NCBI GenBank assembly: GCA_937919085.1
Contig: CALFRN010000328.1
Coordinates: 1 to 62,994 of the forward strand
DNA from: an uncultured Reyranella sp.
GTDB taxonomy: Bacteria; Pseudomonadota; Alphaproteobacteria; Reyranellales; Reyranellaceae
Length of the DNA: 62,994 nt
Reading direction: 5' to 3'
The notes beneath the pieces are model-generated. The model worked only from the letters and a program-made list of their open reading frames with translations, was not told the DNA's origin and searched no databases. Made by a program: the position numbers and the translations under genes. Within the stretch, counting starts at the first letter, position 1; each line of letters begins with the position of its first letter. Positions 9,829-19,083 of the stretch are shown here, in pieces.

Positions 9829-10034
9829 ATTCAAGTTCCAGGACAACACGCCGGCGATCCTACGACATGGCCGCCGGGCGCGATAGCTTTCGGACGTCGT
9901 ACGAAATCGGCGCTCGAACCGGAAGCAACACGATCTCCGGCCATAACGCGCGGGAATGACTTTCCAGGGCGAATGAATTGTCCGGTCGCCGAAGCACACT
10001 GCATATTTCCCGCAACCAGGAAGGGGATCGTCTC

Positions 10035-11480
10035 TTGCCCGCACAGGATTTCGCCGGCCGGCCCGTCGCCGGCATCGTGGAGGCCTTCACCACAGGCCGG
10101 GTCGCCGCGCGCGACATCGTCGAAGGCCTGCTTGCGCGCTGCGCCAGGGCCGAGCCCTACAATCCCATCGCCACGCTCGATGCCGACGGCGCTCGCGCCG
10201 CCGCCGATGCGCTCGATGCCCGCCGAAAGCGCGGCGACAGCTTCGGCGCACTGGCCGCCGTACCGGTTTCGGCCAAGGACCTGATCCTGACCAAGGGGCT
10301 ACGCACCGCCTTCGCCTCGCTCACCATGAAGGACAATGTGGCCACAGTCGATGCCGATGCCATTGCCCAGTGGCGGGCGGCCGACGCCGTGCTGTTCGCC
10401 AAGACCACGACGCCGGAGTTCGGCCACAAGGTCCTGACCGATAGCCGCCTGCACGGCATCACACGCAATCCGTGGAACCGCGAGCACAGCAGCGGCGGCT
10501 CGAGCGGCGGTGCCGCGGTGTCGATCGCGCTCGGTCTCGGGCCGATCGCCATGACCACCGACGGTGCCGGGTCGGGTCGCATTCCGGCCGCCTGCTGCGG
10601 CGTCTACGGGTTGAAGGCGACGCTCGGCCGCGTGCCCCACGAGGCGGCGCCCGACCAGTTCGGCCAGCTCACCTACCTCGGCGTCATGGCGCGCCATCCC
10701 GCCGATCTCGGCACCGGTCTCGGCGCCATGTCTCGCGGGCATCGCGACGATCCGTGGACCGCCGCGGTCGGCCGCACACCGTTTACCTGGCCGCCGGCCG
10801 CCGGCGCCGATCCAATCGCCGGCAAACGCATCACCGTCATCCGCCGCATGACCGGCGGCTATCTCGATCCCGACACCGAGGCGCGGCTCGACGCCGCCAT
10901 CGCCTTCCTCGACAGGAAAGGCGCGCGCATTAGGGAAATCGACGGCCGCGAGGTCGACTGGAAACTCGATGTCGCCCGCCTGATCCTGCGTGCCAACCAG
11001 GTCGAGCGCTTTGGCGAGTTGTTGAAGACGCGCCGCGGCGATCTCGATCCGTCGTTCGCCCGGACGCTCGAAGAAGGCCAGGCGATCGATATCGCGACCC
11101 TGCGCAAGGCCCTGGCCGACCGCACGCTGGCCTACCGCTCGGTGCAGAAGCTTTTCGCCGAATGCGACCTGTTGCTGACGCCGACCGTCGCCACGCCGGC
11201 ACCGCCAGCCACCCAGGACCAGTTCGCGTCCCTGATGGTCGACGGCAAACCGATCGGCGACCTGCGCTCGGCCTGGTACGCCTACGCCATCCCGTTCAAC
11301 ATGACCGGCCATCCGGCGATCAGCATTCCGTGGGGCCGCTCGAAGGCCGGCCTGCCGATCGGCATCCACTTCGTGGCGCCGTGGTTCGCCGAAGCCCAAC
11401 TGATCCAGCTCGCCGCGGCGTTCGATACCGACAGCGGTGCCTCGGGCGAGTTCCCGCCCGGCTTCGCGCCCGGCGACTGA
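10035..11480 (+). CDS. Amidase (amidase signature family)
   Basis: An amidase-signature hydrolase of about 481 residues. The Ser-cisSer-Lys triad region is visible: K in SAKDLILTKG, SSGGSSGGAAVSIALG and the nucleophile region TTDGAGSGRIPAACCGVYGLK. The last has GAGSGR where GGSIR is more common. I chose a TTG at 10035 because AGGAAGGGG precedes it at good distance; a TTG at 9978 would add 19 residues. There is no signal peptide. It is followed convergently by a LysR gene with five bases between stops. The substrate is unknown. Confidence 0.9.
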   Translation: MPAQDFAGRPVAGIVEAFTTGRVAARDIVEGLLARCARAEPYNPIATLDADGARAAADALDARRKRGDSFGALAAVPVSAKDLILTKGLRTAFASLTMKDNVATVDADAIAQWRAADAVLFAKTTTPEFGHKVLTDSRLHGITRNPWNREHSSGGSSGGAAVSIALGLGPIAMTTDGAGSGRIPAACCGVYGLKATLGRVPHEAAPDQFGQLTYLGVMARHPADLGTGLGAMSRGHRDDPWTAAVGRTPFTWPPAAGADPIAGKRITVIRRMTGGYLDPDTEARLDAAIAFLDRKGARIREIDGREVDWKLDVARLILRANQVERFGELLKTRRGDLDPSFARTLEEGQAIDIATLRKALADRTLAYRSVQKLFAECDLLLTPTVATPAPPATQDQFASLMVDGKPIGDLRSAWYAYAIPFNMTGHPAISIPWGRSKAGLPIGIHFVAPWFAEAQLIQLAAAFDTDSGASGEFPPGFAPGD

Positions 11481-11485
11481 ACCGC

Positions 11486-12382
11486 TCAGGCCCACCCCTT
11501 GGTGCGAAGATGAAGCTTCACCGCGTCGAGGAAGGCACCGGCCAGCCGCGACGGCTCGCGGTGGCGCGGCCGCATGGCGCGGAACAGATATCGGATGCGC
11601 GGTTCGAACGGCACGATGGCGACGCCCTCACCCAGGTAGTCGCGCGCCGTGAACGGCTCGACGATCGACACGCCGAGCCCGCGCGCCACCAGGGCGCAGG
11701 CCTCGGCCGAGGAATAGACGTCGATCTCCATCCGGCGCTCGATGCGCTCCTGCTCGAAGGCGGCATCGATCAGGTGGCGCATGCGGCCGTCGAGCGGGAA
11801 CGACACGAAGCGCTCGCCACGCAGGTCGACCGGCCGGATCAGCTTACGCCGCGCCAGCCGGTGGTCGCGCGGCACCACGCAGACCGCGAAGGTGCGGCTC
11901 AGCTCCTCGGCGATCATTGCCGGATGTTCGAACGGCATCATCGAGAAGCCGAGGTCGATCTGCTGGTCGATCATCTTCTGGTTGACGTAGGTCGAGCTGC
12001 GCACATGGAAGGCGATGTGGGCCTTGGCATGGTGCCTGAGAAACCCCGCCATGACGTCGGGCAGCACGGCGCGGCCCAGCGCCGGCGTCGAATAGATCTG
12101 GAGGTCACCGACCAGCCGTTCGCGGATGTCGCGCGCCACCTGGGTGATCTGGTCGAGGCTGTGATAGAGCCGCGTCACCTCAGCCGCCAGCAGCCGCGCC
12201 TCAGTGGTCGGCGCCAGCCGCCGCTTGATCCGGGTGAACAGCGGATAGCCGATCTCGAACTCGAGGCCGGCCAGGATCTTGCTCACCGCCGGCTGCGACA
12301 CGCCCAGCCGCTCGGCCGCCGCCGTCACCGTGCCGCGTTCCATAATGGCGCGAAAGGCTTCGAGCTGGCGCGACGTAATCAT
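11486..12382 (-). CDS. LysR family transcriptional regulator
   Basis: A LysR-type regulator of about 298 residues. The N-terminal winged helix-turn-helix is ITSRQLEAFRAIMERGTVTA AAERLGVSQPAVSKILAGLE in outline (residues 3-40), followed by a periplasmic-binding-like effector domain. Start ATG at 12382 has GAGG five bases upstream; the frame stays open to 12439. It is divergent from the FAD oxidoreductase at 12454, with about 70 bases between, the usual arrangement for a LysR gene and its target. Inference: it controls that oxidase. Confidence 0.93.
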   Translation of the reverse strand: MITSRQLEAFRAIMERGTVTAAAERLGVSQPAVSKILAGLEFEIGYPLFTRIKRRLAPTTEARLLAAEVTRLYHSLDQITQVARDIRERLVGDLQIYSTPALGRAVLPDVMAGFLRHHAKAHIAFHVRSSTYVNQKMIDQQIDLGFSMMPFEHPAMIAEELSRTFAVCVVPRDHRLARRKLIRPVDLRGERFVSFPLDGRMRHLIDAAFEQERIERRMEIDVYSSAEACALVARGLGVSIVEPFTARDYLGEGVAIVPFEPRIRYLFRAMRPRHREPSRLAGAFLDAVKLHLRTKGWA

Positions 12383-12453
12383 CATAACCTCGGGGAATTG
12401 TCGTTCGCCGACCATGGCGTCCGATGCCCGTTCCAGCAAGTCTGGAGGTCGTC

Positions 12454-13770
12454 ATGACCGCATCGATCCTGGCCAGCAGTTTCAAGGAAGAGCCCTACTG
12501 GTGGGAGGCCTTCCGGCCCCAGGCCATTTCCGCGCCGGCCCTGCCCGGCAAGGCCGACGTCGTGATTGTCGGCGGCGGCTACGCCGGTCTTGCCACCGCG
12601 CGGGCGCTGGCCGACGGCGGCGTGCAGAGCGTGGTGCTGGAGGCCGAGGAATTCGGTTCGGGCGCCAGCACGCGCAGCGGCGGCGGGATCAGCGCCGGCC
12701 TCAGCATCGGCAAGAGTTTTGCCGGCAAGAGCCTCGACTATGCGCCCGAGCTGGTGCGCGACGTCGTCGGCTGGGCGGTCGCGGCCTACCGCGGCCTGTT
12801 CGATCTTATCGAGAGGGAGAACATCGACTGCCATCTCGAGCAGCACGGCCGCTTCCTCGGCGCCTGCGCGGTCTCCCACTATGACGGCCTGCGCGCGCGT
12901 TTCGACAAGCTGCGCGCCGGTGGCGCCACCGATTGCTACCTGGTCAGCCGCGCCGAACAGCGCCAGGAGATCGGTAGCGACTTCTATCACGGCGGCATGG
13001 TGCTGGAGACCGCAGGCAAGCTGCATCCCGCGCTGTTCTACGGCGGCCTGCTGGCGGCGGCGCGGCGGCGCAATTCGATCACCCTGGCCGGCCACTGCCG
13101 CGCCACCGGGCTGGCGCGCAACGGCGACGGCTGGCGGGTGACCACGGGCGCGGGCGACATCGAGGCTCGCCATGTCGTGATCGCCACCAACGGCTACACC
13201 TCGGGCCTGACACCGCAGCTGCAGCGCCGCCTTGTGCCGATCGCCAGCCACATCATCGCGACCGAGGAATTGCCCGCCGGCCTTGTCCAGAAGCTCTGCC
13301 CCAAGGGCCGCACCTTCTCCGAAACGCGCCGCGTGCTGCATTACTATCGCATCTCGCCCGACGGCCGGCGCGTGATCTTCGGCGGCCGCGCCCGCTTCAC
13401 CGAAATACCCGGTGAGCTGCGCGCGCGGCTGCTGCACCGCGCGATGGTCGAACGCTTTCCCGAACTCGCCGACACCAAGGTCTCGCACACCTGGCAGGGC
13501 AACGTCGCCTTCACCTACGATGCGCTGCCCCACGCCGGCGAAATCGACGGGCTGCACTTCATCCTCGGCTGCAACGGCTCGGGCGTGTCGATGATGCCCT
13601 TCCTGGGCGACGCCATGGGCAAGTCCATCGCCGGCAAGCTGCACGGCCGCATGCCGTTCGCCGATACCGCCCTGCCGGCGATCCCGCTCTACTCCGGCAA
13701 TCCCTGGTTCCTGCCGGCGATCGGCGGCGCCTTCCGCGCCCTCGACTACATCGACGAAAAGATCCGCTGA
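12454..13770 (+). CDS. FAD-dependent oxidoreductase, DadA/PuuB-like (DAO family)
   Basis: A 438-residue flavoprotein. The FAD-binding VVIVGGGYAGLATA lies at about residues 36-49, followed by the E-containing VVLEAEEFGSGAS and the GGGIS loop. The C-terminal part ends with GCNGSGVSMMPFLGDAMG. The N-terminal YWWE and overall layout resemble gamma-glutamylputrescine oxidase and related amine or D-amino-acid oxidases, making an imine or aldehyde plus hydrogen peroxide or reduced acceptor. Start at 12454 is set by GGAGG five bases upstream; an ATG at 12424 is weaker. It is divergent from the LysR gene. Confidence 0.9.
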   Translation: MTASILASSFKEEPYWWEAFRPQAISAPALPGKADVVIVGGGYAGLATARALADGGVQSVVLEAEEFGSGASTRSGGGISAGLSIGKSFAGKSLDYAPELVRDVVGWAVAAYRGLFDLIERENIDCHLEQHGRFLGACAVSHYDGLRARFDKLRAGGATDCYLVSRAEQRQEIGSDFYHGGMVLETAGKLHPALFYGGLLAAARRRNSITLAGHCRATGLARNGDGWRVTTGAGDIEARHVVIATNGYTSGLTPQLQRRLVPIASHIIATEELPAGLVQKLCPKGRTFSETRRVLHYYRISPDGRRVIFGGRARFTEIPGELRARLLHRAMVERFPELADTKVSHTWQGNVAFTYDALPHAGEIDGLHFILGCNGSGVSMMPFLGDAMGKSIAGKLHGRMPFADTALPAIPLYSGNPWFLPAIGGAFRALDYIDEKIR

Positions 13771-13825
13771 GTCTGGTGCGTCATCATCGCGTCGACCCGG
13801 CAGGCCTACGTCGCCCCCAGGATTC

Positions 13826-14857
13826 CTACGCCAGCGCCAGCCTGTAGACCCGCGCCGCCGTGCCGCTGAACAGCGCCGTCTTATCCGCGGCCGAATATCC
13901 TGCCGCCAGGCGCTTAAAAGCGTTCCAAAGCACGGTATAGCTGCACATGCCTTTGTCGACCGGGAAGTTGCTCTCGAACATGGCGCGCCCGGGGCCGAAG
14001 GCTTCGATCGAGGTCTCGGTATAGGGCTTCCAGGCCTCGGCCAGCTCGGCCGAGGTCGGCGGCGTCGGCCGCTCGGGAAAGTCGAAGCCGCCCAGATGCA
14101 TGCCGAGGCCCCCCAGCTTCACCGTGACGTTGGGACAGCGCGCCAGCTCGAACAGCTTCGGCTTCCATTCAGCGAAACCATCGGCGCGACGGCCGGCGTA
14201 GGGACCGATGCCGATCGGGCCGCCGACATGGTCGAGCACGATACTGGTCTGCGGAAAGGCACGCGCCAGGTCGATCAGGTCGTCAAGCTGGGTGTGCAGC
14301 AGCCAGGCGTCGAAGCTCAAGCCAAGCTGGCCGAGGGCCGCGAAGCCGCGACGAAACTCCGCGTCGCGCAGCAGGCCTTCGGGCGGCGTGGCCGAACTGG
14401 CGCGCAAGCCGCTCGAATGCCACGGCGCCACGTTGCGGATGCCCTTGAAACGGCCGCCGGCCAGGGCGACGTGCGCCTCGAGGGCTGCCTTGGCACGGTC
14501 GCCGAACCTCAGGTCGACGTTGCCGACGATGCCGAGACAGGCGCGCGTCCCGCCGTAGCCGCCGCTGGCACTCATGGCGGCGATGCCATTCACAAACCCG
14601 GTCTCGCCCAGCGAGCGCCGCGTTTCGTCGCCATCGGCGCGATACATCGCCCGGCATTCGACGAACACCGTGGCCACGATGTTATGGCCGCCGCCGGTGT
14701 CGGCCAGCAGGTCGGGCAGCAGATAGCTGTTGCCGGGCCGGTCCCACAGATGATGGTGCGGATCGACGATCGGCAGCCCGGGTTCGAGCGCCGCCTCGTG
14801 ATGCTGGCCCAGCCACTCCGGCCGGACCGGCAGAAACCCCGGAGCAATTGCCGCCAT
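13826..14857 (-). CDS. Amidohydrolase family protein (L-fuconolactonase/PDC-lactonase-like)
   Basis: A 343-residue TIM-barrel amidohydrolase. The N-terminal metal or active-site motif is VDPHHHLWD. Later pieces are VATVFVECRAMY, FKGIRNVAPWH, IVLDHVGGPIG and MFESNFPVD. This is the amidohydrolase-2 pattern seen in lactonases and decarboxylases. The start is set by a GGAGG five bases before the ATG at 14857. It is divergent from the NMT1-like binding protein, 52 bases away. A lactonase role is a family-level inference. Confidence 0.9.
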   Translation of the reverse strand: MAAIAPGFLPVRPEWLGQHHEAALEPGLPIVDPHHHLWDRPGNSYLLPDLLADTGGGHNIVATVFVECRAMYRADGDETRRSLGETGFVNGIAAMSASGGYGGTRACLGIVGNVDLRFGDRAKAALEAHVALAGGRFKGIRNVAPWHSSGLRASSATPPEGLLRDAEFRRGFAALGQLGLSFDAWLLHTQLDDLIDLARAFPQTSIVLDHVGGPIGIGPYAGRRADGFAEWKPKLFELARCPNVTVKLGGLGMHLGGFDFPERPTPPTSAELAEAWKPYTETSIEAFGPGRAMFESNFPVDKGMCSYTVLWNAFKRLAAGYSAADKTALFSGTAARVYRLALA

Positions 14858-14909
14858 TCGTTCCTCCGCTGCTTGATCGACGCTATCATATCCGTGGAGA
14901 TCGCAAGCC

Positions 14910-15824
14910 ATGACGATCAGACTGTCCGAGAATTTCCGCGCCCTGTTCTACGCGCCCTTCTATGCCACCCAGGCGACCGGCGCTTTCGAGGCGGCGGGCG
15001 TCGAGGTGGCGATGGTCCCCTCGCCCAGTCCCGGTGCCGCCGTAGCCGTGCTGCGCGCCGGCGAGGTCGACGTGATGTGGGGTGGGCCGCTGCGCGTCAT
15101 GATGCTGCACGATGCCGAACCCGCCTGTGACCTCGTCTGCTTCTGCGATGTCGTGGCACGCGATCCGTTCTTTATCATTGGCGCCAGGCCCAGGCCCGGA
15201 TTTCGTTTCGCGGACCTCAAGGGCCTGCGTTTCGCCACCGTCTCGGAAGTGCCGACGCCCTGGATCTGCCTGGCGAACGATGTCCGCCACGCCGGTGTCG
15301 ATCCGGGCGCGCTCGACCGCTCCGACGACAAGACCATGGCCGAGAATGAGGCCGCGCTCGCCGCCGGAGAGCTCGACGCCATGCAAGTGTTCCAGCCCTA
15401 TGCCGAACGGCTGATCGCCTCGGGCGCAGGCCACCTCTGGTACGCCGCCGCCACCCGCGGCCTCACCGCCTACACCACCCTGGTGACACGCCGCGATGTC
15501 CTCACCGACCGCGCCGATGAGTTGCAGCGCATGACCCGCGCCATCCATCGCACCCTGACCTGGTTTGCGAAGACGCCGGCGCTCGATATCGCCGGCCTCC
15601 TGAAGGACTTTTTCCCTGACCTGCCGACTGCGGTCTTCGCCGCCTGCATAGATCGCTACCGGGCGCTCGGCCTGTGGGGAGCCGATCCCGTCATCCGCCG
15701 CGAAGGCTATGATCGCCTGCATGCCGCGATGCGCGCCGCGGGTGTGCTGTCGCGCGACATCGCGTTCGAGGCCTGCGTCGACACGGCTCTGGCCCGGCAG
15801 GTCGTACAGGCCGACCCCGCCTGA
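14910..15824 (+). CDS. NMT1/THI5-like ABC substrate-binding protein without signal peptide
   Basis: A 304-residue protein of the SsuA/THI5/NMT1 binding-protein fold: LFYAPFYATQATGAFEAAGVEV, AVAVLRAGEVDVMWGGPLRVM, LKGLRFATVSE and LDAMQVFQPYAERL. Such proteins bind aliphatic sulfonates, nitrate, taurine or thiamine precursors. The N-terminus MTIRLSENFRAL lacks an export signal, and no ABC permease is nearby. The protein may be a cytosolic THI5-like enzyme or a mis-sorted binding protein. The divergent amidohydrolase is its likely functional neighbour. Confidence 0.85.
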   Translation: MTIRLSENFRALFYAPFYATQATGAFEAAGVEVAMVPSPSPGAAVAVLRAGEVDVMWGGPLRVMMLHDAEPACDLVCFCDVVARDPFFIIGARPRPGFRFADLKGLRFATVSEVPTPWICLANDVRHAGVDPGALDRSDDKTMAENEAALAAGELDAMQVFQPYAERLIASGAGHLWYAAATRGLTAYTTLVTRRDVLTDRADELQRMTRAIHRTLTWFAKTPALDIAGLLKDFFPDLPTAVFAACIDRYRALGLWGADPVIRREGYDRLHAAMRAAGVLSRDIAFEACVDTALARQVVQADPA

Positions 15825-15915
15825 GGCCGGGAATCCTCGACAATCGGGAGTCCGGTGCCTCCGCCGCAACCCGCACTGTTGTCCCGCGCATCGCTGGCGT
15901 AGGATTGCCGGACCG

Positions 15916-16614
15916 ATGCATCTGCACCCCGCTACGCTCGACTCCGTCAGCATTTTCGCGACCCTGGTCGCCGCCTTCGTGTCGTTGCTCGCTTGGTATC
16001 GCCACCGCGACGCCGGCGCGCTGCCGAGCTGGGCGGCCGCCCTGGTGCTGGGCAGCGCCGGCACGCTGCTGTTCAGCCTGCGCAGCCCGGAGACGTCGGC
16101 CGCCATCTTCGTGACCGCCGACAGCCTGTGCGTCGCCAGCTTCGCCACCATGTGGGTGAGCATGCGCAGCTTCAATTCCGACGGAATTTCGCCCCTCCGC
16201 ATGGCGACCGTCGTGGTCACGATCACCGCGGCCTTTGCCCTCGCCGTCACCTTCAGCTGGCAGTTGGGCTCGGCGCTGCGCGCGCAATCGCTGGTGTTCT
16301 CGCTGTTTGTCGGCGCCCTGGCACTGGCCACCGCCGCGGAGACACGACGCGGCGGCCGGCACGACGGACTGCAAAGCCGCCACATCGCCGCCGTGGCCCT
16401 CACCGGCATCGCCCTGGCACGCCTGATCCGGGTAGGAATGCTCGGGCTGGATTGGTGGAACATCGTCGAACCGCAGACCGCCGACGTCGCCTGGCACTAC
16501 GGCATCTACTTCAGCACCGTGTGCGTGCTGGTGGTTACCTTCGGCCTGGTGCTGATGGCCAACGAACGGGCCGAACACCAGCTCGCCCGGCAGATCGACG
16601 CCCGGCACGGCTAG
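15916..16614 (+). CDS. Six-helix membrane protein resembling a sensor domain of GGDEF proteins
   Basis: A 232-residue integral membrane protein starting MHLHPATLDSVSIFATLVAAFV, with about six hydrophobic helices separated by short charged loops and ending in a soluble tail ERAEHQLARQIDARHG. The N-terminal layout resembles the membrane sensor part of some alphaproteobacterial diguanylate cyclases, but there is no GGDEF domain after it; the reading frame stops and a cupin gene begins 22 bases later. I do not recognise a named family. Function unknown. Confidence 0.7.
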   Translation: MHLHPATLDSVSIFATLVAAFVSLLAWYRHRDAGALPSWAAALVLGSAGTLLFSLRSPETSAAIFVTADSLCVASFATMWVSMRSFNSDGISPLRMATVVVTITAAFALAVTFSWQLGSALRAQSLVFSLFVGALALATAAETRRGGRHDGLQSRHIAAVALTGIALARLIRVGMLGLDWWNIVEPQTADVAWHYGIYFSTVCVLVVTFGLVLMANERAEHQLARQIDARHG

Positions 16615-16636
16615 CCTGGAAACGACAGGAGACTTC

Positions 16637-17164
16637 ATGACAACCACCGCCAAATCCTCGGCCAGGAACTCGGCCGGGCGCTCCCCCACCCGCCCGGCCG
16701 GCAGCCGCGCCCGCAAGAGCGCCCGCCAGGCCATCGTTACCGCGGTGACCGGCCCCGTCGCCTTCATGCATCCCGACGACGTCGGCCAGCTGGTCGTGCC
16801 CGCCTCCCGGCGCAAGGGAACCAAGGTGCAGCCCAACTATTCGGTCATGGAAGACGGCGTCGACACCGTGAAGGTGCTGATGGCCACCGACACGCTGATC
16901 GCCTTCGAGGCGTTCCGGCCCAAGGGCGCGGTCGATACCGCCCACCAGCACCCCGACCACCATTCGATGGTCTACCAGAAACAGGGCCGCACCCGGATGC
17001 GGATCGGCGAAGAGACGTTCGTCATCAAGGCGGGCGATTCCTACTTCCACCCGATGGGCGTCGTTCACCAGCACGAAGCGCTGGAGGATTCGATCCGCAT
17101 CGAAACGAAGATCTACCCCAGGGGCGGCGCGATAAAGTCGTGGAACCGGCTGGTCGGGGGCTGA
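16637..17164 (+). CDS. Cupin domain-containing protein
   Basis: A 175-residue single-cupin protein. The first 33 residues are a Ser/Arg/Lys/Ala-rich basic tail with no hydrophobic core. The beta-barrel follows with the two cupin motifs: HQHPDHHSMVYQKQG (His metal ligands) and SYFHPMGVVHQHE. Such small cupins bind a metal and often regulate or modify small molecules. Its spacing (22 bases) suggests co-transcription with the upstream membrane protein. Specific role unknown. Confidence 0.88.
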   Translation: MTTTAKSSARNSAGRSPTRPAGSRARKSARQAIVTAVTGPVAFMHPDDVGQLVVPASRRKGTKVQPNYSVMEDGVDTVKVLMATDTLIAFEAFRPKGAVDTAHQHPDHHSMVYQKQGRTRMRIGEETFVIKAGDSYFHPMGVVHQHEALEDSIRIETKIYPRGGAIKSWNRLVGG

Positions 17165-17188
17165 CGCCGGCGACACGACGACATCCTA

Positions 17189-17215
17189 TTGGATTATATT
17201 TCCTACTCCTATAAA
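17189..17215 (+). promoter_or_regulatory. Possible promoter in an AT-rich island
   Basis: TTGGAT and TATAAA are 15 bases apart inside a clearly AT-rich stretch (about 17188-17223) of otherwise GC-rich DNA, just ahead of the small HTH-like gene at 17245. The spacing is short for a housekeeping promoter, so this is a weak call. Confidence 0.3.
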
Positions 17216-17244
17216 CCTATCGGCAAACCCGAAAGGAGTTGCCG

Positions 17245-17595
17245 ATGTCTCCTGTCTCGCCGTCGCAGCTTGCTGGCGACGCAAAGCGCGGCGCCTTCCT
17301 GACCGAGCTCTTGCGCGGCGCCAACGCCAGCCTGGCGGCCGCCCGGGCCAATCTCAACCGCGGCACGGTCTATCGCTCGAAACTCGAGGACCCGGAATTC
17401 GCGGCGGTGTGGGCCGAGATCGCAGCGTCGCGACCGCGCCGCCGGCACCTGTGCCGCCATGTCCTGGGCCGCGTGCAGGGCCGCGCCGGGGGCCGTAAAA
17501 CGAGTCAGTTGGCGACTCCGCGGGTGGCGTCGGACATCGCCAGATTGGCGAGCGACTCCAATGACTTGGGCCCTGCCTTCCGGGTCCGGTGGTGA
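17245..17595 (+). CDS. Small protein with HTH-like N-terminal part, function unknown
   Basis: A 116-residue protein. ATG at 17245 has AAAGGAG at ideal spacing, which is stronger than the in-frame TTG at 17239. The first half (FLTELLRGANASLAAARANL, then NRGTVYRSKLEDPEFAAVW) resembles the helix-turn-helix segment found in small terminase-like or homeodomain-like proteins, where one helix ends in a TVYRxxxxDPxF pattern. The second half is Arg-rich and low in recognisable structure, and could be a degraded tail. There are no phage genes around it. Confidence 0.55.
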   Translation: MSPVSPSQLAGDAKRGAFLTELLRGANASLAAARANLNRGTVYRSKLEDPEFAAVWAEIAASRPRRRHLCRHVLGRVQGRAGGRKTSQLATPRVASDIARLASDSNDLGPAFRVRW

Positions 17596-17673
17596 CGCCA
17601 CGTCGCTGTCTCCCTGACTCGCCGCCGTATCTCCCCGATGTTAGGGTCCGCGCCCAACAAACAGGGGAATGCG

Positions 17674-18600
17674 ATGCGGCGGATGTGGGCAGGGCTCGGC
17701 TCGATATTGATGGGAGTCGGGTTGGTTCTCGGGTCGACAGTTGGCGCCTGGGCGCAGAACGGACTGGAGCGCTTCGAGAAGGAACTGAAGCCGCAGCTCG
17801 AGTTCAAGAGCTTCACCTACAAGAACCCCGCCCCGCTTGGCACCTCGGGCTTCGTGCTGAACGACGTGGTGGCGGTGGTGCCGGCCAACGCCGCAACCGG
17901 CGACAAGGAAACCACGGTCAGGATCGACAAGGTGACGGTCGAGGCCCTCGATTTCGACCGCATGAAGGAGGATGCCAAGGACGACGAGGCGCCGCGCTTC
18001 GCCAAGCTGAAGCTCGAGGGAATGACGGGCGACGACGAGATGTTCACCATGCTGACGCCGTTCGGCGTGCCCAAGGTGCCGTTCGACATCGCACTCGACT
18101 ACACCATCGACGAGAAGGCCAAGGTGCTGACGCTGAAGATGCTGGAGGTCAGCCTGCGCGGCCAGGCGACGCTTTCGCTCTCGCTGATAATGGACGGCAT
18201 CAGCGACAAGTCGAAGGCCAAGGACGACGGCCGGCTGCGCGTGGCCTCTCTCACCATCGATGACACCGGCTTGCTCGCCAAGGCGCTGCCGACGATCGCC
18301 AAGGAAGAAGGCGCCAAGCCCGACGACTTCGTCAACACCGCGCTGATGACCCTGGCCGGTTTCGCCGCCCTCCAAGGACCGGCGACCGACAAGCAGCTCG
18401 ACGCCGTGGCGTCCTTCGTCGCCGACTGGAAAGCGCCCAAGGGACCGCTGGTGCTGGGGCTGAAGCCCGCAAAGACAGCCGGCATCGACGACCTCGCCAA
18501 GATCATGATCCCCAACGCCCTGGTCGACCTGTTCGGCTTCACCGCGACCTATTCCGCGACCAAGGTCGGCGCGGCCAAGGCAGGAGCGGCCAAGAAGTAG
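17674..18600 (+). CDS. Exported protein of unknown function
   Basis: A 308-residue protein with a signal peptide (MRRMWAGLGSILMGVGLVLG ... AWAQ). ATG at 17674 follows an AGGGGA site; the frame is open from 17638 but the upstream part does not look coded. The mature part is rich in Lys, Asp and beta-type repeats such as VRIDKVTVEALDF, AKLKLEGMTGDDE and LRVASLTIDDTGL, with an Ala/Lys C-terminal tail. It looks like a periplasmic beta-rich protein. I do not recognise the family. Confidence 0.8.
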   Translation: MRRMWAGLGSILMGVGLVLGSTVGAWAQNGLERFEKELKPQLEFKSFTYKNPAPLGTSGFVLNDVVAVVPANAATGDKETTVRIDKVTVEALDFDRMKEDAKDDEAPRFAKLKLEGMTGDDEMFTMLTPFGVPKVPFDIALDYTIDEKAKVLTLKMLEVSLRGQATLSLSLIMDGISDKSKAKDDGRLRVASLTIDDTGLLAKALPTIAKEEGAKPDDFVNTALMTLAGFAALQGPATDKQLDAVASFVADWKAPKGPLVLGLKPAKTAGIDDLAKIMIPNALVDLFGFTATYSATKVGAAKAGAAKK

Positions 18601-18612
18601 CCGGCTCCGGGT

Positions 18613-18632
18613 CCGTCGCCTTGCCGCGACGG
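18613..18632 (+). terminator. Intergenic hairpin after the exported-protein gene
   Basis: CCGTCGC and GCGACGG form a perfect 7-base-pair stem around a 6-base loop, 12 bases past the stop codon. No T-run follows, so it may be an mRNA 3'-end stabiliser or a weak terminator. Confidence 0.35.
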
Positions 18633-18679
18633 GCCGCCGCCGCCACACTGGCGCCTGATCATTTCCGGGGGACCATGCA

Positions 18680-19078
18680 ATGAATTTCGACGCGATCGCT
18701 GCGACATGGGCGCCACGCCTGCTCAGTGTGCTGCGCATCATGTCGGGCCTGCTGTTCCTGCAGCACGGCACCGCCAAGCACCTGAAATTTCCTTCGGTGC
18801 CGATGTTCTCCAAGCTCGAGCCGGTGTCGCTGCTGGGCGCCGCCGGTGTGATCGAGATCGTGGGCGGCGTTCTGCTGATTCTCGGCCTGTTCACGCGCAC
18901 GACGGCATTCGTGCTGTCGGGCCTGATGGCCGTCGCCTACTTCATCGCCCACGCGCCGCGCGGCTTCTATCCGATCCTCAATGCCGGCGAACTGGCGGCA
19001 CTCTATTGCTTCGTCTTCCTCTACATCGCCGCCGCCGGACCCGGCCCGTGGAGCTACGACGCGATGCGCAAGAGGTAG
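18680..19078 (+). CDS. DoxX family membrane protein
   Basis: A 132-residue protein with four hydrophobic helices. DoxX hallmarks are the N-terminal RIMSGLLFLQHGTAKHL, the EIVGGVLLILGLFTRTTAFVLSGLMAVAYF stretch (outline) and the NAGELAALYCFVFLYIAAAG C-terminal helix. DoxX-like proteins are small inner-membrane proteins, some linked to redox or quinone processes; the exact role here is unknown. It begins a tight run with two Lin0512 genes (gaps of 5 and 14 bases). Confidence 0.9.
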   Translation: MNFDAIAATWAPRLLSVLRIMSGLLFLQHGTAKHLKFPSVPMFSKLEPVSLLGAAGVIEIVGGVLLILGLFTRTTAFVLSGLMAVAYFIAHAPRGFYPILNAGELAALYCFVFLYIAAAGPGPWSYDAMRKR

Positions 19079-19083
19079 CGGCA

